A stretch of 64,000 bases of DNA from Bacteroides mediterraneensis (GCF_025993685.1 NZ_DAJPEN010000001.1:2542001-2606000), one strand, 5' to 3'; shown: positions 51,645 to 61,126, counted from the first letter of the stretch. The notes: generated from the sequence alone by a model not told the origin. A program made the numbers and translations.

Positions 51645-52196
51645 ATGAAGAAATTTATCTGTACTGTTTGTGGTTACATCTATGAAGGTGAAGCAGCTCC
51701 TGAAAAATGTCCGATGTGTAAAGCTCCTGCTTCTAAGTTCAAAGAACTGGAAGAAGCTGAAGGTGGCTTGCAGTTCGTAGACGAACACGTTATCGGCGTA
51801 GCTAAAGGTTGCGACGACGAAATGATTAAGGACCTGAACAACCACTTCATGGGTGAATGTACTGAAGTTGGTATGTACTTGGCCATGAGCCGTCAGGCTG
51901 ACCGCGAAGGTTATCCGGAAGTTGCAGAAGCTTTCAAGCGCTATGCTTGGGAAGAAGCTGAACACGCTGCTAAATTCGCCGAACTGCTGGGTGACTGCGT
52001 ATGGGATACTAAGACAAACCTTGAAAAGCGTATGAACGCTGAATGTGGCGCTTGCGAAGACAAGAAGCGTATCGCCACTCGCGCTAAACAGCTGAACCTG
52101 GATGCTATCCATGACACTGTTCATGAAATGGCTAAAGACGAAGCTCGTCACGGAAAAGGTTTCGAAGGTCTGTACAACAGATATTTCAAGAAATAA
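51645..52196 (+). CDS. Reverse rubrerythrin (peroxide-reducing)
   Basis: 183 residues. The rubredoxin domain is N-terminal (FICTVCGYIYEGEAAPEKCP, then MCKAPASKFKE), the reverse of classical rubrerythrin. The di-iron ferritin-like domain has HFMGECTEVGMYLAMSRQAD, WEEAEHAAKFAELLGDCVW and HEMAKDEARHGKGFEGLYNR. It reduces hydrogen peroxide with electrons passed through rubredoxin, important in an obligate anaerobe. Codon use looks like that of a highly expressed gene (GAAGCTGAA, GCTGC). Follows the PerR gene; its terminator is 33 bases downstream. Confidence 0.93.
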   Translation: MKKFICTVCGYIYEGEAAPEKCPMCKAPASKFKELEEAEGGLQFVDEHVIGVAKGCDDEMIKDLNNHFMGECTEVGMYLAMSRQADREGYPEVAEAFKRYAWEEAEHAAKFAELLGDCVWDTKTNLEKRMNAECGACEDKKRIATRAKQLNLDAIHDTVHEMAKDEARHGKGFEGLYNRYFKK

Positions 52197-52228
52197 TTGA
52201 AACACAGACTTTCATTACAAATAAAAAA

Positions 52229-52267
52229 AGAGACCGCTCTCAATCATGAGAACGGCCTCTTTTTTTT
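52229..52267 (+). terminator. Rubrerythrin terminator
   Basis: AGAGACCGCTCTC pairs with GAGAACGGCCTCT around an AATCAT loop (two mismatches), followed by eight T. Confidence 0.85.
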
Positions 52268-52287
52268 CAACATCTCCATTCCACTTC

Positions 52288-52372
52288 AGTACTTTCTAAG
52301 GAGTACCAGAGTACTTCCAAGAAAGTACCGTAGTACTTCTTCGGCAGTACTGAAGTACTCCCTTGGAAGTAC
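52288..52372. repeat. Periodic AGTAC array
   Basis: Eight AGTAC words start at 52288, 52302, 52310, 52324, 52332, 52346, 52354 and 52368. The spacing alternates exactly 14 and 8, a 22-base period, while the bases between vary. Each 14-spaced pair can form a small hairpin (GTACTT...AAGTAC). It fills the gap between the rubrerythrin terminator and the convergent DUF418 stop. Confidence 0.85.
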
Positions 52373-52390
52373 TAAAAAAATGCAACCTGA

Positions 52391-53575
52391 TTAACTGACT
52401 GTCCTTCCAAGCCAAGTCAGCTTGTGCCAAATGGCCTCCAACGGGCCACGCTTAAAATGCCGGAACCACCAATGGGCAAAAGCCAACTGCAACAGGAAGA
52501 AAACAATTCCCACCAACAGGCTGACCGTCGTACCGCAATACTGATGCCAAGCCAATCCGTAACCGAAATACAGGAAACTCCCGATAACTGACTGCATGAT
52601 GTAATCGGTCAGACTCATTCTTCCGTAGGGCACCAGAATCTTCTGTATCTTGCCCTTACCCATCCAGTAAAGCAACAGAAACCCAGAAACCATGATCAGC
52701 ATGAAACAGAAATTATACCAGGAATTCAGGATGGTCTTCAGGCTGTCCAGCATCAAAGGCTGAGACACCAACGAGAAAACGAAGGTCTTGACAAAATAAA
52801 ACCCCACTGCCAGCGGGAGAGAAAAACACAACACGTAGGTCCAGAAGTTGCGAGAGCGCCCCAACGCCGTTTCTGAAGAGGAATCAAAATAGCCCATCCT
52901 GCCTATCCACAGGCCGAGTACAAACAAGGCACAAGTCTGGAAAACCCTTCCGTAACACCAGGCCCAGTTCAAACTGGCCAGCTGTCCGATAGTAAAGTTC
53001 ATTTTCACCATTTCCCACCAGGAATCGCCTCCCAGCTGCGGATATACGTCTCCCAACGAAAAAATCATCTGGCGGGGTGCATAGTCCGGACTGAGCCATC
53101 CACACACCACTTTTATCCATTCCACCGGCTGAAGCATCAGTATGACGGAAAGTATCAGCAAAGACCGGTTCTTCCAATGACGGACGGGTACCAGAATAAA
53201 GCCTAAAATGGCATAAAGCACCAATATCTCACCGGGGAAGAACAGGGAATTCACAAACCCGAATCCCAACAGCAGCACCAGTCTCCACATGTAGCGTCCC
53301 TTAAAATCCTCTCCACGCTTGGCAGCACTACGGCTCTGTAAATAGAAAGTGAAACCAAACAGCAAGGCAAAAATGGCGTAAGCCTTCCCTGAGAACAAGA
53401 AAAACAACATGTCCCACAGCGTTTTATCCAAATGAGCCAATGCAGGAGAAGCAGGTTCGGGAAAAGAATAAAAATTGAAATGTTCGATGTTATGGAGCAG
53501 AATAATCCCCATTACGGCAAATCCCCTCAGCGCATCAATGGCCAGGATCCGCTCTTTTTTCTGTACGTTTTCCAT
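52391..53575 (-). CDS. DUF418-family multi-pass membrane protein
   Basis: 394 residues with about nine membrane segments. The N-terminal block RILAIDALRGFAVMGIILLH and the C-terminal DUF418 domain (VPYGRMSLTDYIMQSVIGSF, LFYFGYGLAWHQYCG-like, AHWWFRHFKRGPLEAIWHKL) define the family, distantly related to acyltransferase-type membrane proteins. Function unknown. Single gene, followed by the AGTAC array at its 3' end. Confidence 0.9.
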   Translation of the reverse strand: MENVQKKERILAIDALRGFAVMGIILLHNIEHFNFYSFPEPASPALAHLDKTLWDMLFFLFSGKAYAIFALLFGFTFYLQSRSAAKRGEDFKGRYMWRLVLLLGFGFVNSLFFPGEILVLYAILGFILVPVRHWKNRSLLILSVILMLQPVEWIKVVCGWLSPDYAPRQMIFSLGDVYPQLGGDSWWEMVKMNFTIGQLASLNWAWCYGRVFQTCALFVLGLWIGRMGYFDSSSETALGRSRNFWTYVLCFSLPLAVGFYFVKTFVFSLVSQPLMLDSLKTILNSWYNFCFMLIMVSGFLLLYWMGKGKIQKILVPYGRMSLTDYIMQSVIGSFLYFGYGLAWHQYCGTTVSLLVGIVFFLLQLAFAHWWFRHFKRGPLEAIWHKLTWLGRTVS

Positions 53576-53600
53576 AAAAGATTCATATTAACAAAAAAGA

Positions 53601-53641
53601 AAACGGAAAACCGTTTCATCATCATCCGGATTTCCGTTTTC
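53601..53641 (-). terminator. Terminator of the regulator-lptE-secG operon
   Basis: On the minus strand AAAACGGAAA pairs with TTTCCGTTTT, with extra inner pairing, followed by CTTTTTTG. Confidence 0.8.
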
Positions 53642-53695
53642 GCACCCAAAATGAAAACCTCTCAGTCCTTCATTTTGTCTACTATTTCTTTATTC

Positions 53696-54067
53696 TCAAT
53701 TCTTGGTAGAATCAGTTGCAGCAGCCGGAGCAGTTGTAGCAGCTGCATCTTTCTGAGGAGCAGCAAAACCAGCAGGAGCATTCAACGGATTGGTCTTCTG
53801 TTCTTTCACTGCCTGTTCCATGATGACTGAAGAACCTTCTGCCTGAGAAGGAACCACGTATGCAGTAGCCACACTGACAATCACCATAAATGCAGCCAGA
53901 CCCCAAGTCAGTTTTTCAATAAAATCGGTTGTCTTACGAACTCCCATAATCTGATTGGAAGATGCAAAGCTGGAAGAAAGGCCTCCTCCTTTTGAATTCT
54001 GTATCAATACCACAAAGCACATCAATACAGCTGCAAGTACCATTAATACGACAAATAATAAATACAT
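53696..54067 (-). CDS. secG: Preprotein translocase subunit SecG
   Basis: Small partner of the SecYE channel. 123 residues: first membrane helix MYLLFVVLMVLAAVLMCFVV, the conserved loop QNSKGGGLSSSFASSNQIMG, second helix near residues 55-75 (LTWGLAAFMVIVSVATAY). The Ala/Thr-rich tail (FAAPQKDAAATTAPAAATD) is longer than in E. coli SecG and common in Bacteroidetes. Last gene of the operon, 6 bases after the TPR-like gene. Confidence 0.93.
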   Translation of the reverse strand: MYLLFVVLMVLAAVLMCFVVLIQNSKGGGLSSSFASSNQIMGVRKTTDFIEKLTWGLAAFMVIVSVATAYVVPSQAEGSSVIMEQAVKEQKTNPLNAPAGFAAPQKDAAATTAPAAATDSTKN

Positions 54068-54073
54068 TTTCTT

Positions 54074-54874
54074 TTATTTTGATTTAGCGTTAATAATCAA
54101 CTTCTCTAAAAACCTGATTTGGTCTGCAAAGTAAGTATTTTTTTTCGGATATTTCAAATTTAATTTTTTAATAATTTCCAGCGCCTTATCATATCGTTGC
54201 TGTTTAACATAAATTTTAGCCAAGGTTTCCGTGAAATAATTCTCCTCATCCTCCGGCTCGGACTGTTCCCCTTCAGCCTCTTCCGGCTCCCCCTCCTTTT
54301 CCAGAGACTTTTCCTCTTCTTCCTTCAAAGGAAGCGCTTCGCCGAAGGAAGTATCCTCCATTAAGGAGATTTCTCCTTTCCCTTCTTCTTTCGAAGCCTT
54401 TTCAATAAAGTTGTCAATCAGTTCCTGTCCTTTCAATGGTACAGCTTCCGCCCCTTCAGCCGGAAACTCCTCTGCCAGTACGGAGGTATAGTCCACAGCT
54501 TCTGCCGGCAACGGAAGCAGGCTGTCCGTGGTTGCTCCACTGGTATCCGACAAGAAACGGTCAATCAAATCCAAGGTTCTATCTTCCGCCCCTGCTACAA
54601 GCTCTCCGGATTTTTCCGTATGCTGCCTGATAACGAAATGTTCGCCTTCGATGGCATAAAACAATACGCTTAAATCGGCCACGAATAAAGCTCCCTTGCG
54701 TAATTCCTCCTGAAAAGAAGGGTCGTGCAGCAAGAACAAATTTTTCAGATACAAAATCCGGGCAGTCTGAAAATAAGGATAGCGCTCCAAGAGCCTTTTC
54801 AACTCGTAAAGGCTTTCCGTTCCCAACAATTCCGGGTGCTCAATCCACTCTTGTAACCGCTGCTGTATCATCAT
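54074..54874 (-). CDS. Conserved TPR-ended protein of unknown function
   Basis: 266 residues without a signal peptide. The N terminus has ELKRLLERYPYFQTARILYL, the middle (about 85-210) is acidic and low-complexity (KEEEEKSLEKEGEPEEAEGE), and the C terminus has a TPR pair (ETLAKIYVKQQRYDKALEII, KLNLKYPKKNTYFADQI). Proteins like this sit between lptE and secG in many Bacteroides genomes as I recall. Cytoplasmic; probably a scaffold. It is 4 bases after lptE. Confidence 0.75.
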   Translation of the reverse strand: MMIQQRLQEWIEHPELLGTESLYELKRLLERYPYFQTARILYLKNLFLLHDPSFQEELRKGALFVADLSVLFYAIEGEHFVIRQHTEKSGELVAGAEDRTLDLIDRFLSDTSGATTDSLLPLPAEAVDYTSVLAEEFPAEGAEAVPLKGQELIDNFIEKASKEEGKGEISLMEDTSFGEALPLKEEEEKSLEKEGEPEEAEGEQSEPEDEENYFTETLAKIYVKQQRYDKALEIIKKLNLKYPKKNTYFADQIRFLEKLIINAKSK

Positions 54875-54878
54875 CCTC

Positions 54879-55412
54879 TTACCAGTTGGCTACTGTGGCA
54901 TTAAATATCTGCTCTACAATTTCATCAATCATCTGCTGCACAAGCTCCTCCTGTACAGACGACAGCTGCTGGCTCGCATTATATTCGCGGCTAGCCGTAA
55001 ACTGCTGGTCAGAGAAATCTTCCGCGTGGTTTGAATTGTTCACAAACCGCACATTCACAGTCATTCTCAACTCAGCCATCGTAGAATAACCGTCGGAACC
55101 AACTCCCTTGTTGTAGGCATCGTAATTGGTAATCTCACCCGAAAGTTCCAAGTCACCCCCCTGACGCACCTGTTTCAAACGGGTCTGCTGCATGTATTTA
55201 TCCTGCAAAGCCGTATTAAACATAGACTCCATCGGGCCCCATACAAAGGCAGCCGAACGGTTCGGGAAGTTCTGGAAACTGATAGTCTTCACCTTATCGT
55301 AATTGATGGAAGACCCATTAAACTTATAAGACACGGTGCATGCAGTCAGAATGCACAATACCACCGGAAGCACATATTTTGTCAGTCGGATATATTTTTT
55401 ATTCAAGCCCAT
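54879..55412 (-). CDS. lptE: LptE-like LPS-assembly lipoprotein
   Basis: 177 residues with a lipobox (VVLCILTACTVSYKF, Cys 25). The body YKFNGSSINYDKVKTISFQN, GGDLELSGEITNYDAYNKG and VEQIFNATVANW matches the short Bacteroidetes LptE family, which plugs the LptD channel in LPS insertion. Its start overlaps the sigma-54 activator stop by 14 bases. Confidence 0.87.
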   Translation of the reverse strand: MGLNKKYIRLTKYVLPVVLCILTACTVSYKFNGSSINYDKVKTISFQNFPNRSAAFVWGPMESMFNTALQDKYMQQTRLKQVRQGGDLELSGEITNYDAYNKGVGSDGYSTMAELRMTVNVRFVNNSNHAEDFSDQQFTASREYNASQQLSSVQEELVQQMIDEIVEQIFNATVANW

Positions 55413-56715
55413 ATTCTTTTATTTTTCTATAAAGTGTACGTTCTGATATTTTCAAGTCATTGGCGGCATTTTTCCGTTTTCCATGATGGCGTTCCAGCGC
55501 CTTGCGAATCATCTCCTTCTCTACTTCATCCAGCGACAGATTTTCTTCTACGTATTCTTCCGTATCCTGCACATCCGACACATCCGCCGAAGTGACTTTC
55601 ACACCAGAGGTCACGGGAGAGACATTGCCAACGGAAGTTACATTGGAAACCTTCCCAACTTCCGTCACCGGATTCAATACTACTGAAGGAGTCTGCATCA
55701 AGCTGACCGGGGTTTCCGGAATATAATGAACCGGAGTCGTAGAGGCAGGTGTCATGGGAGCCCCCCCTGCCCGTTCCGCCATAATATCGTGTACCAGCTT
55801 CTTCAATTCCGTCACATCCCGACGCATATCAAACAGCACCTGATACAGAATTTCCCTCTCACTCTGAAAACCTTTCTCCCCTTCCGGTTTCAATCCGCCT
55901 AAAAGAGTGGGATACTTCGATACTGGCTGTGCCGGCAGATATCCTTGCAGAATATCAGCAGTTATATCACGATTGGTCTCAATAATGGAAATCTGTTCGG
56001 TAATGTTCTTCAGCTGCCGGATGTTTCCTGGCCATGTATAAGACACCAGCAAACGCCGGGCATCGTCCGTAAGCTGGATAGCCGGCATCCGGTATTTTTC
56101 CGCAAAATCAGCCGCAAACTTCCGAAACAGGAGAGGAATATCATCCGGACGTTCACGCAAGGCCGGCACCTTGATAGGCACTGTATTCAAACGATAATAC
56201 AAATCTTCACGAAACCGCCCGTCGGCTATGGCTTCAGAGAAATCCACGTTTGTGGCAGCCACAATACGTACATCCGTTTTCTGCACCTTGGACGAGCCTA
56301 CCTTTATATATTCTCCGGTTTCCAGCACACGAAGTAAACGAGCCTGTGTAGAGAGAGGCAATTCTCCCACCTCATCCAGGAAGATGGTCCCGCCGTTTGC
56401 CTCGGCAAAATATCCGTTACGGTCGCTGATAGCTCCCGTAAAAGCTCCTTTTTCATGGCCGAACAGTTCCGAGTCAATCGTACCTTCGGGAATGGCCCCA
56501 CAGTTGACCGCAATATACGGACCGTGCTTCCTCCGACTAAACTGATGAATTATCTGCGGAAAACTTTCCTTTCCGACACCACTTTCACCCGTAACCAGTA
56601 CAGACAGGTCCGTAGGAGCCACCTGCATAGCCACATCAATGGCCCGATTCAAGCCTTCACAGTTTCCGATAATGCCGAACCGCAGTTTCACATTCTGTAT
56701 TTCTGATTTCACCAT
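55399..56715 (-). CDS. Sigma-54-dependent activator without a receiver domain
   Basis: 438 residues. The AAA+ domain begins almost at the N terminus: VLVTGESGVGKESFPQIIHQ (Walker A), then the sigma-54 contact loop FGHEKGAFTGAISDRNGYFA intact, and GTIFLDEVGELPLSTQARLL (Walker B). A ~110-residue Val/Thr/Pro-rich linker leads to a C-terminal Fis HTH (IRKALERHHGKRKNAANDLK, ISERTLYRKIKEYGLE). No response-regulator or GAF domain, so control must come from partners or expression. First gene of an operon with lptE and secG, tying envelope assembly to sigma-54. Confidence 0.92.
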   Translation of the reverse strand: MVKSEIQNVKLRFGIIGNCEGLNRAIDVAMQVAPTDLSVLVTGESGVGKESFPQIIHQFSRRKHGPYIAVNCGAIPEGTIDSELFGHEKGAFTGAISDRNGYFAEANGGTIFLDEVGELPLSTQARLLRVLETGEYIKVGSSKVQKTDVRIVAATNVDFSEAIADGRFREDLYYRLNTVPIKVPALRERPDDIPLLFRKFAADFAEKYRMPAIQLTDDARRLLVSYTWPGNIRQLKNITEQISIIETNRDITADILQGYLPAQPVSKYPTLLGGLKPEGEKGFQSEREILYQVLFDMRRDVTELKKLVHDIMAERAGGAPMTPASTTPVHYIPETPVSLMQTPSVVLNPVTEVGKVSNVTSVGNVSPVTSGVKVTSADVSDVQDTEEYVEENLSLDEVEKEMIRKALERHHGKRKNAANDLKISERTLYRKIKEYGLE

Positions 56716-56779
56716 ACATTCCTCGATTATATGACAAAATTACAAAAAGTTTGAGACCCGCCCATGCATTTAGTAAAAA

Positions 56780-59419
56780 TTAGAAGACCGTACGAATCAT
56801 GAAACGGATTCCCCACTTGCTGGCAGTAGGCAATTCATTATAATTCAACCGGCGCACATACTCCACATGCAATAATTTGAAGATATTGTGAATCCCTGCA
56901 CTCACCTCTACATACGGTTTCTTGGGATCCATCACATAACTGGAAGTATGGAAATTTCCAGCCGCATCGTAATGCCCCGGGAAAAGCATCAGCTCCGTAT
57001 CGTTAGCATTTTGAGGAAGCAACGGATTATTCTTGTCCGTCAGTGTTCCCCACAAACATTTGATACCGATAAACTCACGCCATTTCAGCTTCTTCAGCAA
57101 AGGAATACGATTGAATATCTTTCCCTGCAAATTCCATGACACATCCAAAGAGGCATAACGGTCGTTCAGGAACTCCATATTATTAATTAAGCTGAAGGTT
57201 TCATCCTGAATAATATAAGACAAATTGGCAGCCGGCATAATCAGCAACGGGAAAGGAACTTTGTTCCACTGGATACCTCCTTTCACACAGGTATCAATAT
57301 TTCCCCAAGAGCTGAGCCACCAGCGCTTGTAGAGACTTATTTCCGTCATGTTATACGTATAATCACTTCCCAAGACGCCTTTCAATCCCAGTGTATGCTG
57401 CAAAGTGAATACCGGCGCATCGAGATTAATCGGCAAACGGCGTTGCTTGGTATTGACAAACGTTTCGCCCGGCGCATAACGGAACGCAAGAGTAGCTTCT
57501 GCCAGCGAGAAATCCTTGGTATTATAAGGAGAATGTACCCACTCTGTACCGCTCAGTTCACCCGCTGCCAAAGCCTGCTGCAACTGGTTTTCCTGGGCCA
57601 TCGTACGATAAAACAATTTTCCACAAGCTTCCAGATTAGTATGCTTCAACATCAATGTGGTTTTCAGTCCACTCTCTTTTTCCAGTTCATACTTCACACT
57701 GGCTGTACGCTCGTAATTATATTGATCGACCGAGGTCACCTTGAACGAAGTGAACACATTATCCTTGTCCGTACCCATGAACTTATCGGACGGCAACATG
57801 TTATCGTATGAATACGAAACCGTCAACGAATTAATCGGATATTCGCGTGGCAGGTATTCCTTCTTATTGAAAGAATATTCCACTTCAGCCTTGTATTTCG
57901 ACTTCTCATCCTTAAAGCCGTATGCATAATACCCCCTCAAAAAGAGATGCGGATTCAAGTTCGCCGTAGTCTGTGCAGAAGCTCTCAGACGAAGCCCGTC
58001 AATATAATTGCTGGATATCATCGTATTGATCGGACCGATATCTACCTTACTGGGCCTTCCCTTCACCCCGGTTTCTACAAAGTTCTCAATGAAAGCTTTC
58101 GCCACAAAGATGATGTATTTAAAGCCTTTTATCTTCGATAGATTGTCTACAAACGAATCCATATTGTCTTCCGACTTGGTCAGCTCCGTCGGACGATACT
58201 CCTTCCAGAAAGAATCATCACGCATCATCGCGTTCACATCCTTAATTTCATCCCCCTTCTTCTTGAAAATCTTCGCAGGAATTTCATCAAACCCGAAATC
58301 CGAATAACGCGTGGTACGCCTTACCTGAAACGAACCCAACAATTTCTTCAAATAAGACAATTCGCACACCATGTCGTCCTCCATCAGCACCCACTCACCC
58401 GTAGACAGCTGCCCGAACTTCTGTTCAATAATCATATTGTCCACAAAGTTGATATCTGTCTTTTTAGGGAGATTCATGATACACTTGCTGACCCGATACG
58501 TCGAATCAGCCAAAACATACAAATGTCCTGTAAAGCCAAAGTCCTGCGAATTATTCGGTACGAAAGTCAGATGGAAACATTGCTCTCGGTCCACTGTCAC
58601 CGTATCCATGATATAATACTTATAAAAATTGATACCCGCATTCGAAATCGGGCTGTCGAAAGGATACTGCAAGAAGCGGAAACGGTCTTGATAGATATTA
58701 ATATCCTGGAACACATCCTTCAACACCGTCGACAACATGTCACCCGTATTAAACAGTTCGTTCACACCGGTAGAATTAATACCTTTCACCACCGTCTTCT
58801 CGTCATGGGGATTTTTGCGGTACAGCTTCTCCGTCACCGTCTCATCGACAGATATGGGCAGAATATTCTTCCCCGTCACCTCGCAGACCTCTACTTGGTC
58901 ACGGAAGAACGGATATTTCTTAAATAAATTGGATTCCCGAAGCGAATCGGTTGTAATGTTGTTCAATGAGAAAGTAATCTTCTGATACTTATTATAATGA
59001 TAAAAGTCATTGACGCCCAAATCGTTCAGTTTCTTGGCTGCAATCACTTTCTTCATCATCTCCACCGCCGGATTGTTTTTCCGGGAGTATTTTTCTTTCT
59101 TCGGCTTTACAACCACCTCATCCAGTACCAAGTCCGGCTTCATTTTCACATCCAGCTTCTTGGTATTGACAGACACATTACGTATCTCAGTACCATAACC
59201 TACCATAGAAAAAGTCAGCTTAGTCCATCCGGGGTGAGTGGCAATGGTATATTGCCCGTCTATATCAGTAATGGTTCCCACTCCTTTTCCATCATAATAC
59301 ACATTCAAATAAGGAATAGGGTCGCCCGTTTCAGAGTCCGTCACAACTCCTGTAATCTGCGCTGAAAGTTTCACAACTCCCACACACAAGACAAGTAAAA
59401 AAAACAATCTTTTTATCAT
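56780..59419 (-). CDS. DUF5686 outer-membrane protein with CarboxypepD_reg-like domain
   Basis: 879 residues. Signal peptide (MIKRLFFLLVLCVGVVKLSA), then the regulatory-like beta domain QITGVVTDSETGDPIPYLNV through KLTFSMVGYGTEIRNVSVNT, then VDMK-type linker DEVVVKPKKEKYSRKNNPAV. The large C-terminal part alternates beta-strand patterns and ends WGIRFMIRTVF, a terminal Phe as in outer-membrane barrels. No TonB plug motif is evident, so it is not a standard SusC-type receptor. Function unknown. Single gene on the minus strand. Confidence 0.85.
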   Translation of the reverse strand: MIKRLFFLLVLCVGVVKLSAQITGVVTDSETGDPIPYLNVYYDGKGVGTITDIDGQYTIATHPGWTKLTFSMVGYGTEIRNVSVNTKKLDVKMKPDLVLDEVVVKPKKEKYSRKNNPAVEMMKKVIAAKKLNDLGVNDFYHYNKYQKITFSLNNITTDSLRESNLFKKYPFFRDQVEVCEVTGKNILPISVDETVTEKLYRKNPHDEKTVVKGINSTGVNELFNTGDMLSTVLKDVFQDINIYQDRFRFLQYPFDSPISNAGINFYKYYIMDTVTVDREQCFHLTFVPNNSQDFGFTGHLYVLADSTYRVSKCIMNLPKKTDINFVDNMIIEQKFGQLSTGEWVLMEDDMVCELSYLKKLLGSFQVRRTTRYSDFGFDEIPAKIFKKKGDEIKDVNAMMRDDSFWKEYRPTELTKSEDNMDSFVDNLSKIKGFKYIIFVAKAFIENFVETGVKGRPSKVDIGPINTMISSNYIDGLRLRASAQTTANLNPHLFLRGYYAYGFKDEKSKYKAEVEYSFNKKEYLPREYPINSLTVSYSYDNMLPSDKFMGTDKDNVFTSFKVTSVDQYNYERTASVKYELEKESGLKTTLMLKHTNLEACGKLFYRTMAQENQLQQALAAGELSGTEWVHSPYNTKDFSLAEATLAFRYAPGETFVNTKQRRLPINLDAPVFTLQHTLGLKGVLGSDYTYNMTEISLYKRWWLSSWGNIDTCVKGGIQWNKVPFPLLIMPAANLSYIIQDETFSLINNMEFLNDRYASLDVSWNLQGKIFNRIPLLKKLKWREFIGIKCLWGTLTDKNNPLLPQNANDTELMLFPGHYDAAGNFHTSSYVMDPKKPYVEVSAGIHNIFKLLHVEYVRRLNYNELPTASKWGIRFMIRTVF

Positions 59420-59566
59420 ACCTGAATTTAATACTTAAGTAATACGCACTTAACTATTTTGTAAAAGTACATAGTGTAACGGTCTCTTACAAATTTCGCT
59501 CCCCGAAAAATGACATTCTTACCTTTTTTTATGAATAATGGAATATAATTTTTCCTATTCCACAAA

Positions 59567-59602
59567 CAAAACCGGCGATGAAATCGCCTTTCACCACCGG
59601 TT
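59567..59602 (-). terminator. Terminator of the inositol-phosphate synthase gene
   Basis: Minus strand: AACCGG...GGCGATTTCATCGCC...CCGGTTTTG, nested pairings GGCGAT/ATCGCC and AACCGG/CCGGTT with a short T-run. It lies 33 bases after the stop. Confidence 0.65.
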
Positions 59603-59634
59603 CTGAAAGCATTTATCAAAGGGACAATATCCCG

Positions 59635-60942
59635 TCAATCAATCTCTTCATCTGCCTCGTATCCACCCATCTCACGCAAAGCATTTTTCAGCATGACATA
59701 TTGCTGGAACAAATGGTTGACAGGAATTTCTCCTTCCGTATAATCATGCATCGGACTCTTCAAGAAGAAACTCAAGAACCGTTGGATACCATAACGTCCT
59801 GCACGAGCGGCCAAGTCACTCAAAAGCACCAAATCCAAACACAGCGGGGCTGCCAGAATGGAATCACGACACAAGAAATTAATCTTAATCTGCATCGGAT
59901 AACCCATCCAACCGAAAATATCAATATTGTCCCACCCTTCCTTATTGTCATTACGGGGAGGATAATAGTTAATACGTACCTTATGATAATAATTGGAATA
60001 CAAATCCGGCTGATTTTCAGGAACCAGTATAGATTCCAGCGTAGACAGCTTGCTCACCTCCTTGGTATGAAAATTAGCAGGTTCATCCAATACCAGTCCG
60101 TCACGGTTTCCCAGGATATTGGTAGAGAACCATCCGGAAAGGCCCAGGCAACGCGTACCGATAATCGGCGCAAAGCCCGATTTCACCAAAGTCTGTCCGG
60201 TCTTGAAGTCCTTGCCAGCAATCGGCATCCTGTTCTTTTCAGCCAGTTCCCACATGGCCGGAATGTCAACCGTAGTATTCGGTGCCCCCATGATGAACGG
60301 AGCTCCTTCCACCAAAGCCGCATACGCATAACACATAGAAGGAGCCACATGTTCCCGGTCGTCCTGCTTCATGGCGTTTTCCAAAGCAGACAAAGTGCCA
60401 TGCACTTCTTCAGAAACCGGCACATAAATTTCAGTGGAAGCAGCCCACAACACCACCACACGTGAACAATTATTTTCTGCCTTAAACTTGCGGATATCTT
60501 CCCGCAATTGTTCCACCATCTCCCAGCGGGTTGCACAATCCTTCACATTGTCCCCATCCAACCGTTTGGCATAATTGTGGTCGAAAGCGGCCTTCATCGG
60601 CACAATCTTCTCCAGTTCTTCTTTTACCGGACGGATGTCTTTTTCACGCAAGACTTCACAATTCATGGCCGATTCATAGGCATTGGCCGGATATACATCC
60701 CAGGCACCGAACACAATGTCATCCAGCTTGGCCATCGGAACAATTTCACCATAATGCAGGTATTTCTTTTTCTCTCCGCGTCCGACACGAATCTTATCAT
60801 ACTGTGTCATAGCGCCTACCGGCTTTGCCAGCCCCTTACGCACCATTAAAACTCCGGTCATAAATGTGGTAGCCACAGCTCCCAGACCCACACATAATAC
60901 ACCCAGCTTACCTTCAGCGGGTTTCACATTCATTTTTTCCAT
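59635..60942 (-). CDS. Myo-inositol-1-phosphate synthase
   Basis: Converts glucose 6-phosphate to inositol 1-phosphate with NAD; in Bacteroides this supports inositol lipid synthesis. 435 residues, typical of bacterial/archaeal-like forms. Rossmann motif VLCVGLGAVATTFMTGVLM; VVVLWAASTEIYVPVSEEVH; active-site lysine region GKDFKTGQTLVKSGFAPII; YPPRNDNKEGWDNIDIFGW; and NFLCRDSILAAPLCLDLVLL. Divergent from the PfkB gene. I know that inositol lipid genes in Bacteroides include such a synthase; the linked phosphatase and transferase genes are not in this window. Confidence 0.92.
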   Translation of the reverse strand: MEKMNVKPAEGKLGVLCVGLGAVATTFMTGVLMVRKGLAKPVGAMTQYDKIRVGRGEKKKYLHYGEIVPMAKLDDIVFGAWDVYPANAYESAMNCEVLREKDIRPVKEELEKIVPMKAAFDHNYAKRLDGDNVKDCATRWEMVEQLREDIRKFKAENNCSRVVVLWAASTEIYVPVSEEVHGTLSALENAMKQDDREHVAPSMCYAYAALVEGAPFIMGAPNTTVDIPAMWELAEKNRMPIAGKDFKTGQTLVKSGFAPIIGTRCLGLSGWFSTNILGNRDGLVLDEPANFHTKEVSKLSTLESILVPENQPDLYSNYYHKVRINYYPPRNDNKEGWDNIDIFGWMGYPMQIKINFLCRDSILAAPLCLDLVLLSDLAARAGRYGIQRFLSFFLKSPMHDYTEGEIPVNHLFQQYVMLKNALREMGGYEADEEID

Positions 60943-61126
60943 TTCTAAATTTCTTTTTTTTCTTTCACTTTTCTTCCTTTCCCGGAATCCATCACTCTGA
61001 ACTCACGAAAAAAGACAAACTGCTCAAAGTTAAACTTTTGTTTGATTAAACCAGCACTTTACTTCCTCTTTTATTGGAATATACGTAAAAATAAGACACA
61101 AATTCAGAAGAAAAAGCCATCAACTG

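Noticed and set aside
52288..52372. A CRISPR array
   Set aside because: The repeated word is only 5 bases with 3- and 9-base spacers, and no cas genes are present.
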